From: Salinimicrobium profundisediminis
GTDB lineage: Bacteria > Bacteroidota > Bacteroidia > Flavobacteriales > Flavobacteriaceae
DNA length: 64,000 nt
Assembly (NCBI RefSeq): GCF_026241755.1
Contig: NZ_JAPJDA010000010.1
Location: 82,706-146,705 of the forward strand
Reading direction: 5' to 3'
The position numbers and the translations under genes were made by a program. Numbering within the stretch: position 1 is the first letter of the stretch; every line of letters begins with the position of its first letter. Below the pieces are notes generated by a model, which did not search any database, had not been told where the DNA came from, and saw nothing but the letters and a program-made list of their open reading frames with translations. This document shows, in pieces, positions 17,032-25,812 of the stretch.

Positions 17032-18837
17032 TTACTTTACTTCCCGGATCTCAGTTTTTTCTGAAATCCCGTTCTCATTAAATGCTTCAATACTGAAGTA
17101 ATACGTGGTACCCTTATCAAGATTCCGCATAAAATGTTCGTTTTCACCGTAAATCAACCACGACTGGTATAATTTATCGGGCGCTATTCCCCAGCGAATA
17201 GTGTAACCCTGGGCACCTTTCACCGGCCCCCACTTAAAGGCAGCATCTCTTCGGTCTTCCTGGCGGTTTATAGTAAAACATTTGACTTTTGCCGGTTTCT
17301 TACCCAATCCTTTTCCAAACACCCTGATTTCAGAAAGAGCCAGATTGTTCCCCGGAACTTCTATGTTGTTATAGCGCACGTATTTTGCCTTTACAGGCTC
17401 ATTTAGCGGCAGGTAAGCGTTTGGCGCATCTATATAGCTATTACTTCTATCTACGACTGTTTTCCAGTCTTTTCCATTTTCTGAAACTTCAAGGGTAAAC
17501 CTATGTCTTAAGCCTTCGGTACGGGTATAAATGCCTGAGTCTTCATCATGAAAATTCAGCTGAAAAGCGTAAATATTTCCGGGAGCCAGCATTTCTATCT
17601 CCACCCATTGTTCCTCATCATTGGCTTCAGCAACCCAGAAAGATTTAGGGCTTTCATCTGTAAGCACTTTAGAGATGATCTCTCCGTCGCTGTTCTTTTC
17701 GAGCGGCATTTCGGTGATATCAAAATCGCCATCGGTAGAGGTGCTCTTCCGAATTTGCATTTGCGAAGAGGAAACTGTCGCTTTCCCATTGTAAGAAAGC
17801 AACATCCAGCCGGTATGCTGGCCTGCTTTAGTAGGATGACTAGGCGCATGTAATGGATAATCTCCATAGCTGGTGTTGGTATACATCAAACCTTCATCAT
17901 CAAAGTAAGTTGGCCACATGGCCAGCCGCCGCTCCCAGTGAGAATTTGAAGCCAGGGCCATAGTTGCAAAATGCCAGTACTGTCCATTGGTTTGTTTTAC
18001 TGTAATCCCGTGACCGGCACCATTGGCGAACCCACCGGGCTTAAAACTGTAGGGGTTGTTCTTCATGTATTTGAAGGGGCCCAGTGGGGTTTCACCAACG
18101 TAAGCTGCATCGGCATATACATTGAATTGGGTGCCCGGCGCAGCATACTGCAGGTAATATTTGCCGTTGTGTTTTGTCATGGAAGCACCTTCCATATAGC
18201 CTTCCTTTAAAGTTGGATGGAAATTATTTTCACCAAATCGCTCCCAGCCGTGCTCTTCTTCAACCAGGTTGATCAATTCTTTTTCAACACCGGTTTCAAG
18301 AAAACGATCATCTTTATCTAACATCTTCACCTTAAGCGGGTAAACATTTGAGGAACCCCAGTAGAGATAGGCCTTGCCGTCATCATCTATGAACAATTCG
18401 GAATCCTGGATATTACTGGTAATGGAAGCCGTGGGCGTCCAGTTTCCACTTTTTGGATCATCGGTATATAAAATACTTCCGTAGCCCGCAGGATCTCCGG
18501 CGAAATACACCAGCGAATCTTTGTAATTAAAAGCGGTGGGCGCATTGGAGCCTTCAAAAAACCACTGTTTTGGTTTAATGAATTCCCAGTTAACCAGGTC
18601 TTTTGAATGCCAGTAACCAAAGGAGCGGGTGACAAACATGTAATATTCCCCTCGGAATTCAATTACCGCAGGATCTGCACCCGAACGATAAGAAATATTC
18701 TTGCTGGAATTATAAACCATATAGGAGTAGTCAATATCCAGCGGATTGATATAGGTTTTAGGTACTTCTTCCTGCGAGTGCGCAAAGAAGCTGAAGAATA
18801 CGGCTACTGCTGTGGTAATGTGGGTGAACCCTTTCAT
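17032..18837 (-). CDS. Glycoside hydrolase family 43 enzyme with discoidin-like and FnIII-like domains
   Basis: A 601-residue secreted protein. The five-bladed propeller of GH43 covers residues ~35-330. The catalytic base Asp is in RSGADPAVIEF, a second acidic residue in QDSELFIDDDG, and the general acid Glu in YMEGASM. A F5/8 type C (discoidin-like) domain follows (~residues 370-510), then an FnIII-like segment (~520-600). GH43 enzymes act on arabinose or xylose side chains and sometimes galactans. Its start codon directly abuts the upstream esterase stop, so translation is coupled. Confidence 0.85.
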   Translation of the reverse strand: MKGFTHITTAVAVFFSFFAHSQEEVPKTYINPLDIDYSYMVYNSSKNISYRSGADPAVIEFRGEYYMFVTRSFGYWHSKDLVNWEFIKPKQWFFEGSNAPTAFNYKDSLVYFAGDPAGYGSILYTDDPKSGNWTPTASITSNIQDSELFIDDDGKAYLYWGSSNVYPLKVKMLDKDDRFLETGVEKELINLVEEEHGWERFGENNFHPTLKEGYMEGASMTKHNGKYYLQYAAPGTQFNVYADAAYVGETPLGPFKYMKNNPYSFKPGGFANGAGHGITVKQTNGQYWHFATMALASNSHWERRLAMWPTYFDDEGLMYTNTSYGDYPLHAPSHPTKAGQHTGWMLLSYNGKATVSSSQMQIRKSTSTDGDFDITEMPLEKNSDGEIISKVLTDESPKSFWVAEANDEEQWVEIEMLAPGNIYAFQLNFHDEDSGIYTRTEGLRHRFTLEVSENGKDWKTVVDRSNSYIDAPNAYLPLNEPVKAKYVRYNNIEVPGNNLALSEIRVFGKGLGKKPAKVKCFTINRQEDRRDAAFKWGPVKGAQGYTIRWGIAPDKLYQSWLIYGENEHFMRNLDKGTTYYFSIEAFNENGISEKTEIREVK

Positions 18838-19644
18838 TTATCTAATCATTTTTTGATGAGAAAATAACCAGGGCAGAAGATAAGGTTCAGAAAAAGCCGA
18901 ATCCCAGCTGTTGTGGTTATCATTTGGATAAAGGGACAGTTTTGCATTACCGCCGGCCGTGTTGATCTCGCGGGCCATGGTCTTTGAAAGTTCGGCAGGA
19001 ACTACATTGTCCTGTTCGCCGTGAAAGATCCAGATATTAAATCCTTCAGGATATTTTTTAACGATGCCGGGATCTGCGCCGCCACAAATAGCAAAAGCCG
19101 CGGCAAAGGTTTCGGGCATTCTGGAAAGGATCTCGTAGGTCCCCATTCCTCCCATTGAAAGTCCGCCCACATAAATCCGGTCTTTATTGATATAATCTTC
19201 CGAAGTAACAGAATTCAGAAGAGCCATCACCAAATGTAGGGCTTTGGTAGGCTCCTCCTCGTTCTTAAAATTAAATTCCAAAGGAGTTTTATTTCGCTCA
19301 ACCTCCACTTTTGCCCAATAATCTTCTTTTGGGGCCTGCGGAAAAATAACCACAGCCGGAAAATCTTCCCGGTTTGCCTCTTTCAGGAATAAATCGCTCC
19401 CGTGCACGAGTTGCGCTTCATTATCGCTTCCCCTTTCTCCCGCGCCGTGTAAAAAAAGCACTAACGGATACTCTTTTTCTTCGGAAAAGTTCTTCGGAAA
19501 GAGAATGCGATAGTTTAAAGTATCGTTTTGCTGAATAAACTGCTTTTTTTGAAACTCTGACCGCTCCTGGGCCATTCCTGAAGCTGAAATAAGCATAAAA
19601 AAGCCTGCGAACAGAAGAAAATTAAGGGAAATGTTATTTTTCAT
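18838..19644 (-). CDS. Secreted phospholipase/carboxylesterase-like hydrolase
   Basis: A 268-residue secreted serine hydrolase with a signal peptide ending in GMAQ. It has oxyanion segment FLHGAGERGSDN, nucleophile elbow GGLSMGGMG (~residue 165), Asp in HGEQDNVVP and His in NDNHNSWD. This pattern is usual for the prolyl-oligopeptidase-like esterases found in polysaccharide loci. It sits between a GH144-like gene and the GH43 gene, which suggests deacylation of the substrate. The acyl group is unknown. Confidence 0.8.
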   Translation of the reverse strand: MKNNISLNFLLFAGFFMLISASGMAQERSEFQKKQFIQQNDTLNYRILFPKNFSEEKEYPLVLFLHGAGERGSDNEAQLVHGSDLFLKEANREDFPAVVIFPQAPKEDYWAKVEVERNKTPLEFNFKNEEEPTKALHLVMALLNSVTSEDYINKDRIYVGGLSMGGMGTYEILSRMPETFAAAFAICGGADPGIVKKYPEGFNIWIFHGEQDNVVPAELSKTMAREINTAGGNAKLSLYPNDNHNSWDSAFSEPYLLPWLFSHQKMIR

Positions 19645-19687
19645 AATTGTAATATTTAAAGCTGACAGATAATAAAAAAACCTGTTC

Positions 19688-19704
19688 TAAAAATGTCATT
19701 TTTG
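19688..19704. repeat. Dispersed palindrome, one mismatch, across the stop codon of the GH144-like gene
   Basis: TAAAAATGTCATTTTTG. The first base departs from the consensus C. It covers the stop codon of the 19696-21072 gene. Confidence 0.7.
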
Positions 19705-21072
19705 GATGGTAAAATCCAGTTTTTTCAATCCTTCCTGTATTTCGGGAGCCTGCATAAAAAGATCCCAAATAAGTCCAGACCGATAGTTCTCGATCATGAC
19801 CACCTGCGGCCCCTGGTCTATTGCAAGGTAATAAGGTGCCACCCAATCTTCACCCTCAAGGCTGTAGGCGTCATAAAATCCTGCAGGTCCCCACAATAAC
19901 TCATGCAAATCTTCATAAAAATACCTCATGGCATCCAAAGATTTCTCTGGGGTGTAAGGGAGTGAACTAATGGCCGCAGTTGGCGAAACCACGCCACGGT
20001 CATCATCGGGTGAGTGTGCAGAATATCCTATACCATCGTCTTCATTTCGGGTGTAGCTGGCGGTAAGGCCCCAGGAATTCTTGCTGTAAGTTTCAAAATC
20101 TTTCGGATTTTCCAGGGCATATTCATAATTGATGAGGCTGTGGTTTACATTCACATCCCAGTAATTGGCATACCGGTCGCTAAGCCCTTTCGGATTTAAC
20201 CCAAGGTAGGAATAATGTGCCCAGAAAAGGGGACCACCCCTACTTCCGGAAGTGTTGTGCTTCAGAATTAGCGGCAAACCATAAGCTTCTTCTTCAGAAA
20301 CAATTTCACCGCCCCTGGCCCAGCCCTCGTGATAGGCTGCAGGTTCAATTGCGTGGCCTGGTGACGATGCCGCCATGATATAGGTGATCAAACATTCATT
20401 ATAACCTTCTATCATAAAATCCATCTCCCATTCATACACAGGCGACCAGTGCCAGTAGATCCCGTTCTTGTTATTGGTGTACCAATTCCATTCGATGCCT
20501 TTCCAGAGGTCGTCGTACTTTTTGGCTACGGTCTGTTCTGCTTCAGTGCCATTTTTGAGATACTCTCTTACCACAATAAAACCCTGTGCGAGAAAGGAAG
20601 TTTCCACAATATCCCCGCCATTATCTTTTTTTCCGAAGGCCTTGGTGTCGCCGGTTTCCCCGTTGATCCAATGCGGCCATGCGCCATGGAACCTCGGAGT
20701 TTTGTCAAGAAAATCGGCAATCTTATTTAGTCGGGTAACGGCAGAATCCCGAGGGATGAAATTCCTTTCCATTCCTGCCACTATAGCCATGAGCCCAAAG
20801 CCTGAACCGCCGGTAGTCACCACATGCGAATCATTGCGCGGGTAATTGCCATCGGGGTGAAAGCGCTCGCGGGCCATGCCGCTGTTGGGTTCGGCATAAT
20901 CCCAGAAATATTTAAGGGTTTGCTTTTGCACGGTATCCAAAAGTGCCTCTTTTGACAGACTTTTTTGCTGAGATTTATCAGCTGCAAACTCCTGCTCCTT
21001 TGTCTGGCCTTCTTTGCAGCCCACACTTAAAAGTAGTAGTAAAATAGCCAGTATAGAATATTGTTTCAGCAT
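19696..21072 (-). CDS. GH144-like (glucoamylase-like, PF10091) lipoprotein, copy 1
   Basis: A 458-residue lipoprotein (lipobox SVGC) of the alpha/alpha-barrel family that Pfam calls glycoamylase (PF10091) and that includes the GH144 beta-1,2-glucanases of Chitinophaga and Bacteroides. Conserved stretches include FWDYAEPNSGMARER, TTGGSGFGLMAI, WHWSPVYEWEM and EGYNECLITYIMAASSPGHAI. It is clearly paralogous to the next gene upstream (21090-22433), with the same motifs in the same order. Family membership is firm; cleavage of beta-1,2-glucan is an inference from characterised relatives and from the neighbouring GH3 gene. Confidence 0.8.
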   Translation of the reverse strand: MLKQYSILAILLLLLSVGCKEGQTKEQEFAADKSQQKSLSKEALLDTVQKQTLKYFWDYAEPNSGMARERFHPDGNYPRNDSHVVTTGGSGFGLMAIVAGMERNFIPRDSAVTRLNKIADFLDKTPRFHGAWPHWINGETGDTKAFGKKDNGGDIVETSFLAQGFIVVREYLKNGTEAEQTVAKKYDDLWKGIEWNWYTNNKNGIYWHWSPVYEWEMDFMIEGYNECLITYIMAASSPGHAIEPAAYHEGWARGGEIVSEEEAYGLPLILKHNTSGSRGGPLFWAHYSYLGLNPKGLSDRYANYWDVNVNHSLINYEYALENPKDFETYSKNSWGLTASYTRNEDDGIGYSAHSPDDDRGVVSPTAAISSLPYTPEKSLDAMRYFYEDLHELLWGPAGFYDAYSLEGEDWVAPYYLAIDQGPQVVMIENYRSGLIWDLFMQAPEIQEGLKKLDFTIQK

Positions 21073-21089
21073 TTAATTGTTTTTGTGAT

Positions 21090-22433
21090 TTAGTAGGTAA
21101 ATCCAAGTTTATCAAGTCCCGCCTGAATTTCTTCATTCGCCATAAAAAGCCGCCACGGAAGCCCGGTGCGGTAATTTTCGATCATGGCTACTATAGGCCC
21201 CTGATCTATGGCCAGGTACCCGTTAGAAAACCAGTTGTGTTCTTCAGAAAAAGCGTCATAAAATCCATATTCGCCCCAGAGTTCATCATTCAAATCTTCA
21301 TAAAAATGCCGCAGCGCAGCCATAGATTTTTCCGGTGTATAGGGAAAAGAAGACAAAGCCGCAGTTGGCGTAATGACTCCTAAATCGTTTGTAGGGCTGT
21401 GCGCGGCGTAGCCCTGGTGATTATCGGAAGCTGTAAGGCCCCAGGAATTCTCGCCATAGCCTTCAAAATTCTTCGGATTACGGACCGCGTATTCATAGTT
21501 GATCAATGTATGATTGGTATTTTGCTGCCAGTAATTGGCGTACTGATCTTCCAGGTTACGCGGATCTAAACCAATGAAGGAATAGTGGCTGAAAAATAGC
21601 GGTCCGCCGTAAGATGGCCCCAGGGGCAGGTTTAGGCCGTAATGGTTCCTGTTGGTAAGGATCCCTCCGTTTGAGGCCCAGCCATTGGTGTAAACTTCCG
21701 AAGAAATTGGATGTGTTGGCGATGATGCGGCTAAAACGTAAACAATTAAAGATTCGTTCCAGCCTTTAATGGGAAGGCCAATCTCAAATTTATAAGAAGG
21801 CGACCAGTGCCAGTAAAGCACATTCTGCCCGTTTGTGTACCAGTCCCACTCTACATTTTCCCACAAAGTGGTAATTCGCTCATCAATTTGGGCGTCGTCG
21901 AAATATTCACGGTTGATCAGAAGTCCCTGCATCAAAAATGCCGTTTCCACAAGATCACCGCCGTTATCAAGATTACTAAAAGGTCTTGTTTTTGCGGTAT
22001 TCCCCATGTACCAGTGAGAGAATGCCCCGTGATAAATAGGGACTTCTTCTAAAAAGGACAAGATCCTGTCCAATCGATCCAAAGCTTCAGCTTCACTAAT
22101 CCAGCCGCGTTCTACAGCCGTGGGAAATGATGCCAGACCAAAACCTGTGCCCCCGGTGGTAACTATATGCGGAGCATCGCCGCCATAGGCATCATTTTGA
22201 GACCTTTCGCGGGCCATGCCGCTGTTGGGTTCGGCAAAATCCCAAAAATAATTGAAAGTGCGCTCCTGCACCAGGTCCAGCAGTTCTTCATCGCTCAATT
22301 GTGGTACCGGTTCTTCGCCGTTACCAGGGTCAGGAATGTAGGGTTCCTGATATCCCGGTCCCGAATCATCTGAACATGCAAGGAAAAGCACGACAATATT
22401 CAGCAGGGAAAAGTATTTTAGAAGACTTTTCAT
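21090..22433 (-). CDS. GH144-like (glucoamylase-like, PF10091) lipoprotein, copy 2
   Basis: A 447-residue lipoprotein (lipobox FLAC) with the same family motifs as its neighbour: NYFWDFAEPNSGMARER, TTGGTGFGLAS, WHWSPSYKFEI and KGWNESLIVYVLAASSPTHPI. The pair looks like a tandem duplication that has diverged, and the two copies may divide the work as endo- and exo-acting enzymes, as described for GH144 members. There are 17 bp between it and the following copy. A 33-bp perfect palindrome lies just upstream of its start. Confidence 0.8.
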   Translation of the reverse strand: MKSLLKYFSLLNIVVLFLACSDDSGPGYQEPYIPDPGNGEEPVPQLSDEELLDLVQERTFNYFWDFAEPNSGMARERSQNDAYGGDAPHIVTTGGTGFGLASFPTAVERGWISEAEALDRLDRILSFLEEVPIYHGAFSHWYMGNTAKTRPFSNLDNGGDLVETAFLMQGLLINREYFDDAQIDERITTLWENVEWDWYTNGQNVLYWHWSPSYKFEIGLPIKGWNESLIVYVLAASSPTHPISSEVYTNGWASNGGILTNRNHYGLNLPLGPSYGGPLFFSHYSFIGLDPRNLEDQYANYWQQNTNHTLINYEYAVRNPKNFEGYGENSWGLTASDNHQGYAAHSPTNDLGVITPTAALSSFPYTPEKSMAALRHFYEDLNDELWGEYGFYDAFSEEHNWFSNGYLAIDQGPIVAMIENYRTGLPWRLFMANEEIQAGLDKLGFTY

Positions 22434-22462
22434 TTAGTAGGAGTTTGTAAATATTTAGAAAA

Positions 22463-22495
22463 ACACTCCTCAAAAATGGCATTTTTGAGGAGTGT
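22463..22495. repeat. 33-bp perfect inverted repeat containing the dispersed palindrome
   Basis: The left arm ACACTCCTCAAAAATG and right arm CATTTTTGAGGAGTGT are perfect 16-bp complements around a single G. The centre is the consensus CAAAAATGGCATTTTTG (22471-22487). It lies between the LamG lipoprotein stop (22508) and the start of the GH144-like copy 2 (22433). Because the loop is one base, cruciform or protein binding is as likely as termination. There is no downstream U-run. Confidence 0.9.
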
Positions 22496-22507
22496 CAAAG
22501 CTTATGA

Positions 22508-24220
22508 TCAATTATTCATATCGGCTTCAATTTCCTCTTCTGTTAGCGCAACCCGGTAGAAACGCAGGTCGTCTATAGCACTTTGATCGGAAAGGTGGTT
22601 CCATTCCACAAAACGTGGAGCACCAGACATTACCGAAACAAGATCGGCACCGGTCCAGTCAACCCCTCCGGTAACGGGAGCTTCGGTTGCAAGTTCCCCA
22701 TTGATGTAGATCCTGCTCTTATTTTCGGTGATCACAAATCCAATATGCACCCATTCACCGGCAGCCGGATCTATTAATCCGCCGTCATTCCAGCTATTTC
22801 CGTCTCCTGTACCCACACTTGCTTTTATTCGCTGACTGTCGCCAGATGCTTCCCTAAATAACTGGAAGCCTTTGGTGAGGTTATTTTTATTGGCCCCTTC
22901 AGGATTTACGGCACTAATGGAAATTATACCCGCACGATCTGGGCTGGCATTTACCTTGTACCAGAAAGTGGCACTGAACTCTTCGTCTAAAAGATTTTGA
23001 GAAGGGAAGGTTAGATAAGCTCCATCGGCCCCTTTATAAGCTTCACTTCCTTCTTTAGCATCCTGCGTAAACTTAGGAGACCCAACCACGTTAATGCTTC
23101 GGCCGGAGACCTGTTCGTTATAATTTCCATCGAAAGGCAGGTAAAGGGATATATCTTCGGAAGGAGGGTTCACCATCAGGCTTACTTCTTCCGCAGTCAT
23201 TGCCTCATCAAAGATCCTTAGCTCATCGATAAGACTTGGATCTGAATTATGTCCCCAATCACTAAAGTTGAGTCCGGAGCCTATCACAAGATTTTCAACA
23301 CCTGTCCAATCTATAGCAACATTATCAACCGTAGTAGCTCTTACGAGTACGCCATTAAAATAAATTGCTGTTCCTGTTGGGGAAACCGTAACGGTAATGT
23401 GCGTCCATTCGGGTTCTACGGTAGAAATAGTACCGCCATCGTTCCAGATATCACTCTCACCGGTACCTACATTTAATTTCACTACCTGGGCATCGGCGCC
23501 AGCAGGTTCTCTAAATAACCTGAAGCCCTGATTTCTATCACTGTCATCGGTCGCTGTTAAAATTCCAGCTCTCTCTGTGCTGGGATCGATCTTGTACCAA
23601 AAAGCAAGAGTAAACTCATCTTCTAATTCAGCAAGAGGTATAGTGAGGTAAGAATCTACAGCCCCCTTGTAAGAACCTGTTCCTTCTTTGGCTTCATCTG
23701 AAAACCCCGGGTCTCCAACCTGAGTGGGCTCTTCCAGCTCTATAAGCTCCATAAAACTTTTATCAAAAGCCATGTAGAATATCTCGTTTTCAAAAACAGG
23801 CGTATATGGAGGTTCTTTGCTGAAGGTTGTGGTTTGTACGGTCTCTTTACCTTCAATATCTGTAGCCCTCACGGTCACTGTATGCTCACCCATTGAAAGC
23901 CCTTCAAAAGTGACCTTTTTGAGCGCTATACGGTAATCGGTAAATTCGGTGAAGGTTTCTACCTCCTGCCCATCTACAAGAACCACGATCTCCTGAATCT
24001 CTATGTCATCTTCAACCGCAAGATCTATGGTAATATTAGAAAGCTCTGAAGCTTCTTTGATCACGGTTCCCTGCTGGGGGTATTTTATATTGACTTGTGG
24101 AGCTCCTTCATCCTGCCCTGGTTCTACCTTTGTGATAGGATCAATCCCTTCGCGCTCACAACCTGCCAGGATAAACAAGAAGGCAAGAAAGCCAAAAATT
24201 CTGATATTTAAATTTTTCAT
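22508..24220 (-). CDS. Surface lipoprotein with two LamG/concanavalin-like domains
   Basis: A 570-residue lipoprotein (lipobox LAGC). After an immunoglobulin-like domain (~residues 40-135) there are two homologous LamG-like lectin domains (~150-345 and ~355-570). Both contain TFWYKVNASPDRAGI or the matching AFWYKIDPSTERAGI, and an INGELA/FNGVLV strand. It sits where SusE/SusF-type surface glycan-binding proteins are found, 2 bp after susD. It is probably a substrate-binding protein of the outer membrane rather than an enzyme. The starting ATG is well placed by the signal peptide. Confidence 0.85.
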   Translation of the reverse strand: MKNLNIRIFGFLAFLFILAGCEREGIDPITKVEPGQDEGAPQVNIKYPQQGTVIKEASELSNITIDLAVEDDIEIQEIVVLVDGQEVETFTEFTDYRIALKKVTFEGLSMGEHTVTVRATDIEGKETVQTTTFSKEPPYTPVFENEIFYMAFDKSFMELIELEEPTQVGDPGFSDEAKEGTGSYKGAVDSYLTIPLAELEDEFTLAFWYKIDPSTERAGILTATDDSDRNQGFRLFREPAGADAQVVKLNVGTGESDIWNDGGTISTVEPEWTHITVTVSPTGTAIYFNGVLVRATTVDNVAIDWTGVENLVIGSGLNFSDWGHNSDPSLIDELRIFDEAMTAEEVSLMVNPPSEDISLYLPFDGNYNEQVSGRSINVVGSPKFTQDAKEGSEAYKGADGAYLTFPSQNLLDEEFSATFWYKVNASPDRAGIISISAVNPEGANKNNLTKGFQLFREASGDSQRIKASVGTGDGNSWNDGGLIDPAAGEWVHIGFVITENKSRIYINGELATEAPVTGGVDWTGADLVSVMSGAPRFVEWNHLSDQSAIDDLRFYRVALTEEEIEADMNN

Positions 24221-24222
24221 TT

Positions 24223-25800
24223 TTACCTGTTTAAAGTTGATAATACATCATTAAGTGCCGTATTAGTATCTACGTTGGTAGCTTCTAAAGGTAAGGCGTC
24301 AACCTGTGCCTGTGGGTAAGGCAGGTACTCATCGGCGGCGGTGAATGTTCTGCCATCGTAGCTTAGTTCCTGGTATTTGTCAAGACGAATCATATCGTAA
24401 TACCTTATTCCCCATTCCATAGCAAGTTCGGCAAATTTTTCATCGAGCACCTGTTCAGTAGTCACCCCTGATAGTGCCGGCATATCGGCACGTTCCCTCA
24501 CCAGGTTTACGGCCTCATCGGCAGGAATTGCTGTAGCACTGGCACCTCTTGTCACTGCTTCGGCATACATAAGCAGGATCTCGGCATATCTTATCACGAT
24601 AAAGTTCTTACCGGCCCCGTAGTTATTACGCCCATCGGTAAGTTGCACAGAGGGCAGGTAATGTTTACCACTGGCAAAATTTGCTCTTACATAATTGTTG
24701 ATCACATCATCGGAAGGAGTCACATTGCTAACAAACGCAGGGATGGTATAACCCTCTGCCTGAAGTTCTGCGATCCCTTCGGGAGTGAATAACACGCTGG
24801 TTTCAAGACGTACGGTTTCATTCCTGTCAATCATGAAGCCAATGAACTTGTTGCTTGGCTCATAGAATCCCCATCCAGCCTCGGCGTTGTCTCTCGCAGG
24901 ATCCCAGTTTTGTGGACCGAAAGGCGCATAAAGGTGGTAAAAAGCCTCTCCCGACTCAGATCCATAATCTGAATATTGGAACTCAAGTAAACTTTCGTTG
25001 CTCAATTCTCCCGGCTTCTTAAACAGCTGATAAAAATCGGGGTAAAGAGAAAACAAGCCTGAATTTATAATAGCACCTGTAGCATCGGCCACGCCCTGGT
25101 AATTCTGAAGTTCCTGTTCAGAAAGGGCTTTCATAGCATAAGCGGTGTAACGGGTAATTCCTCCCGGCAGGTCTGTGCGTTGATTTGGTCTTGCATCTGG
25201 AAGAAGCGGTATCACCTCATCCATCTCATTAGAGATAAACTGCATCACTTCATCTTTTGTCGCTACTCCCTGCTCTAATTCGGCTTCAGGTTGATTTGAA
25301 GTAATGATGAAAATATCTTCCCAGTTCCTGGCAAGATTGAAATGAAGCCAAGCTCGTATTACCTTGATTTCAGCAATGTATTGCTCACCACGGGCAAAAT
25401 TTGTTTCGTTGGCGTATTCCATGAAATTCTCGATCTGCAAGATGGCAGTATTCATGTTGATGATGTCATTGTAATGAGAATTCCATACCTGGTTGTACAT
25501 CCAGAAATCTTTATTGTAATTAAAAAGATCGGTTTCGGTATAAAGGGGCTGGTCACCCAACCCTCCAGAATTCACATCATCACCACGAACTCCCAATAGC
25601 AAAGGTTCTTCCCAGCCAAGACTGCTAATTTCATAATAAGCACCTATTAAAGGGTCTATCATCTGGCTGGCATCGGTATAATCAATGTCTCCTGTATTGA
25701 GCTGACCTTCCTGTGTATCGAGTTTATCGGAACAGGAGCTTACTGCCAGTGCCAAAACCAGTACAGAAAGACGGATAAATATATTTTTTGAAGTTTTCAT
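24223..25800 (-). CDS. SusD/RagB-family outer-membrane lipoprotein
   Basis: A SusD-type glycan-binding lipoprotein of about 525 residues. I chose the start at 25800 (MKTSKNIFIRL) rather than the ATG 12 bases upstream because it gives a standard lipoprotein signal (lipobox SSC). Typical features are the N-terminal TPR-like helices, the segment AEIKVIRAWLHFNLAR and the C-terminal RYAEILLMYAEAVTRG. It pairs with the preceding SusC (gap 12 bp) and forms the lid of the TonB-dependent glycan importer. Confidence 0.93.
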   Translation of the reverse strand: MKTSKNIFIRLSVLVLALAVSSCSDKLDTQEGQLNTGDIDYTDASQMIDPLIGAYYEISSLGWEEPLLLGVRGDDVNSGGLGDQPLYTETDLFNYNKDFWMYNQVWNSHYNDIINMNTAILQIENFMEYANETNFARGEQYIAEIKVIRAWLHFNLARNWEDIFIITSNQPEAELEQGVATKDEVMQFISNEMDEVIPLLPDARPNQRTDLPGGITRYTAYAMKALSEQELQNYQGVADATGAIINSGLFSLYPDFYQLFKKPGELSNESLLEFQYSDYGSESGEAFYHLYAPFGPQNWDPARDNAEAGWGFYEPSNKFIGFMIDRNETVRLETSVLFTPEGIAELQAEGYTIPAFVSNVTPSDDVINNYVRANFASGKHYLPSVQLTDGRNNYGAGKNFIVIRYAEILLMYAEAVTRGASATAIPADEAVNLVRERADMPALSGVTTEQVLDEKFAELAMEWGIRYYDMIRLDKYQELSYDGRTFTAADEYLPYPQAQVDALPLEATNVDTNTALNDVLSTLNR

Positions 25801-25812
25801 TTCGTCTGTCAA

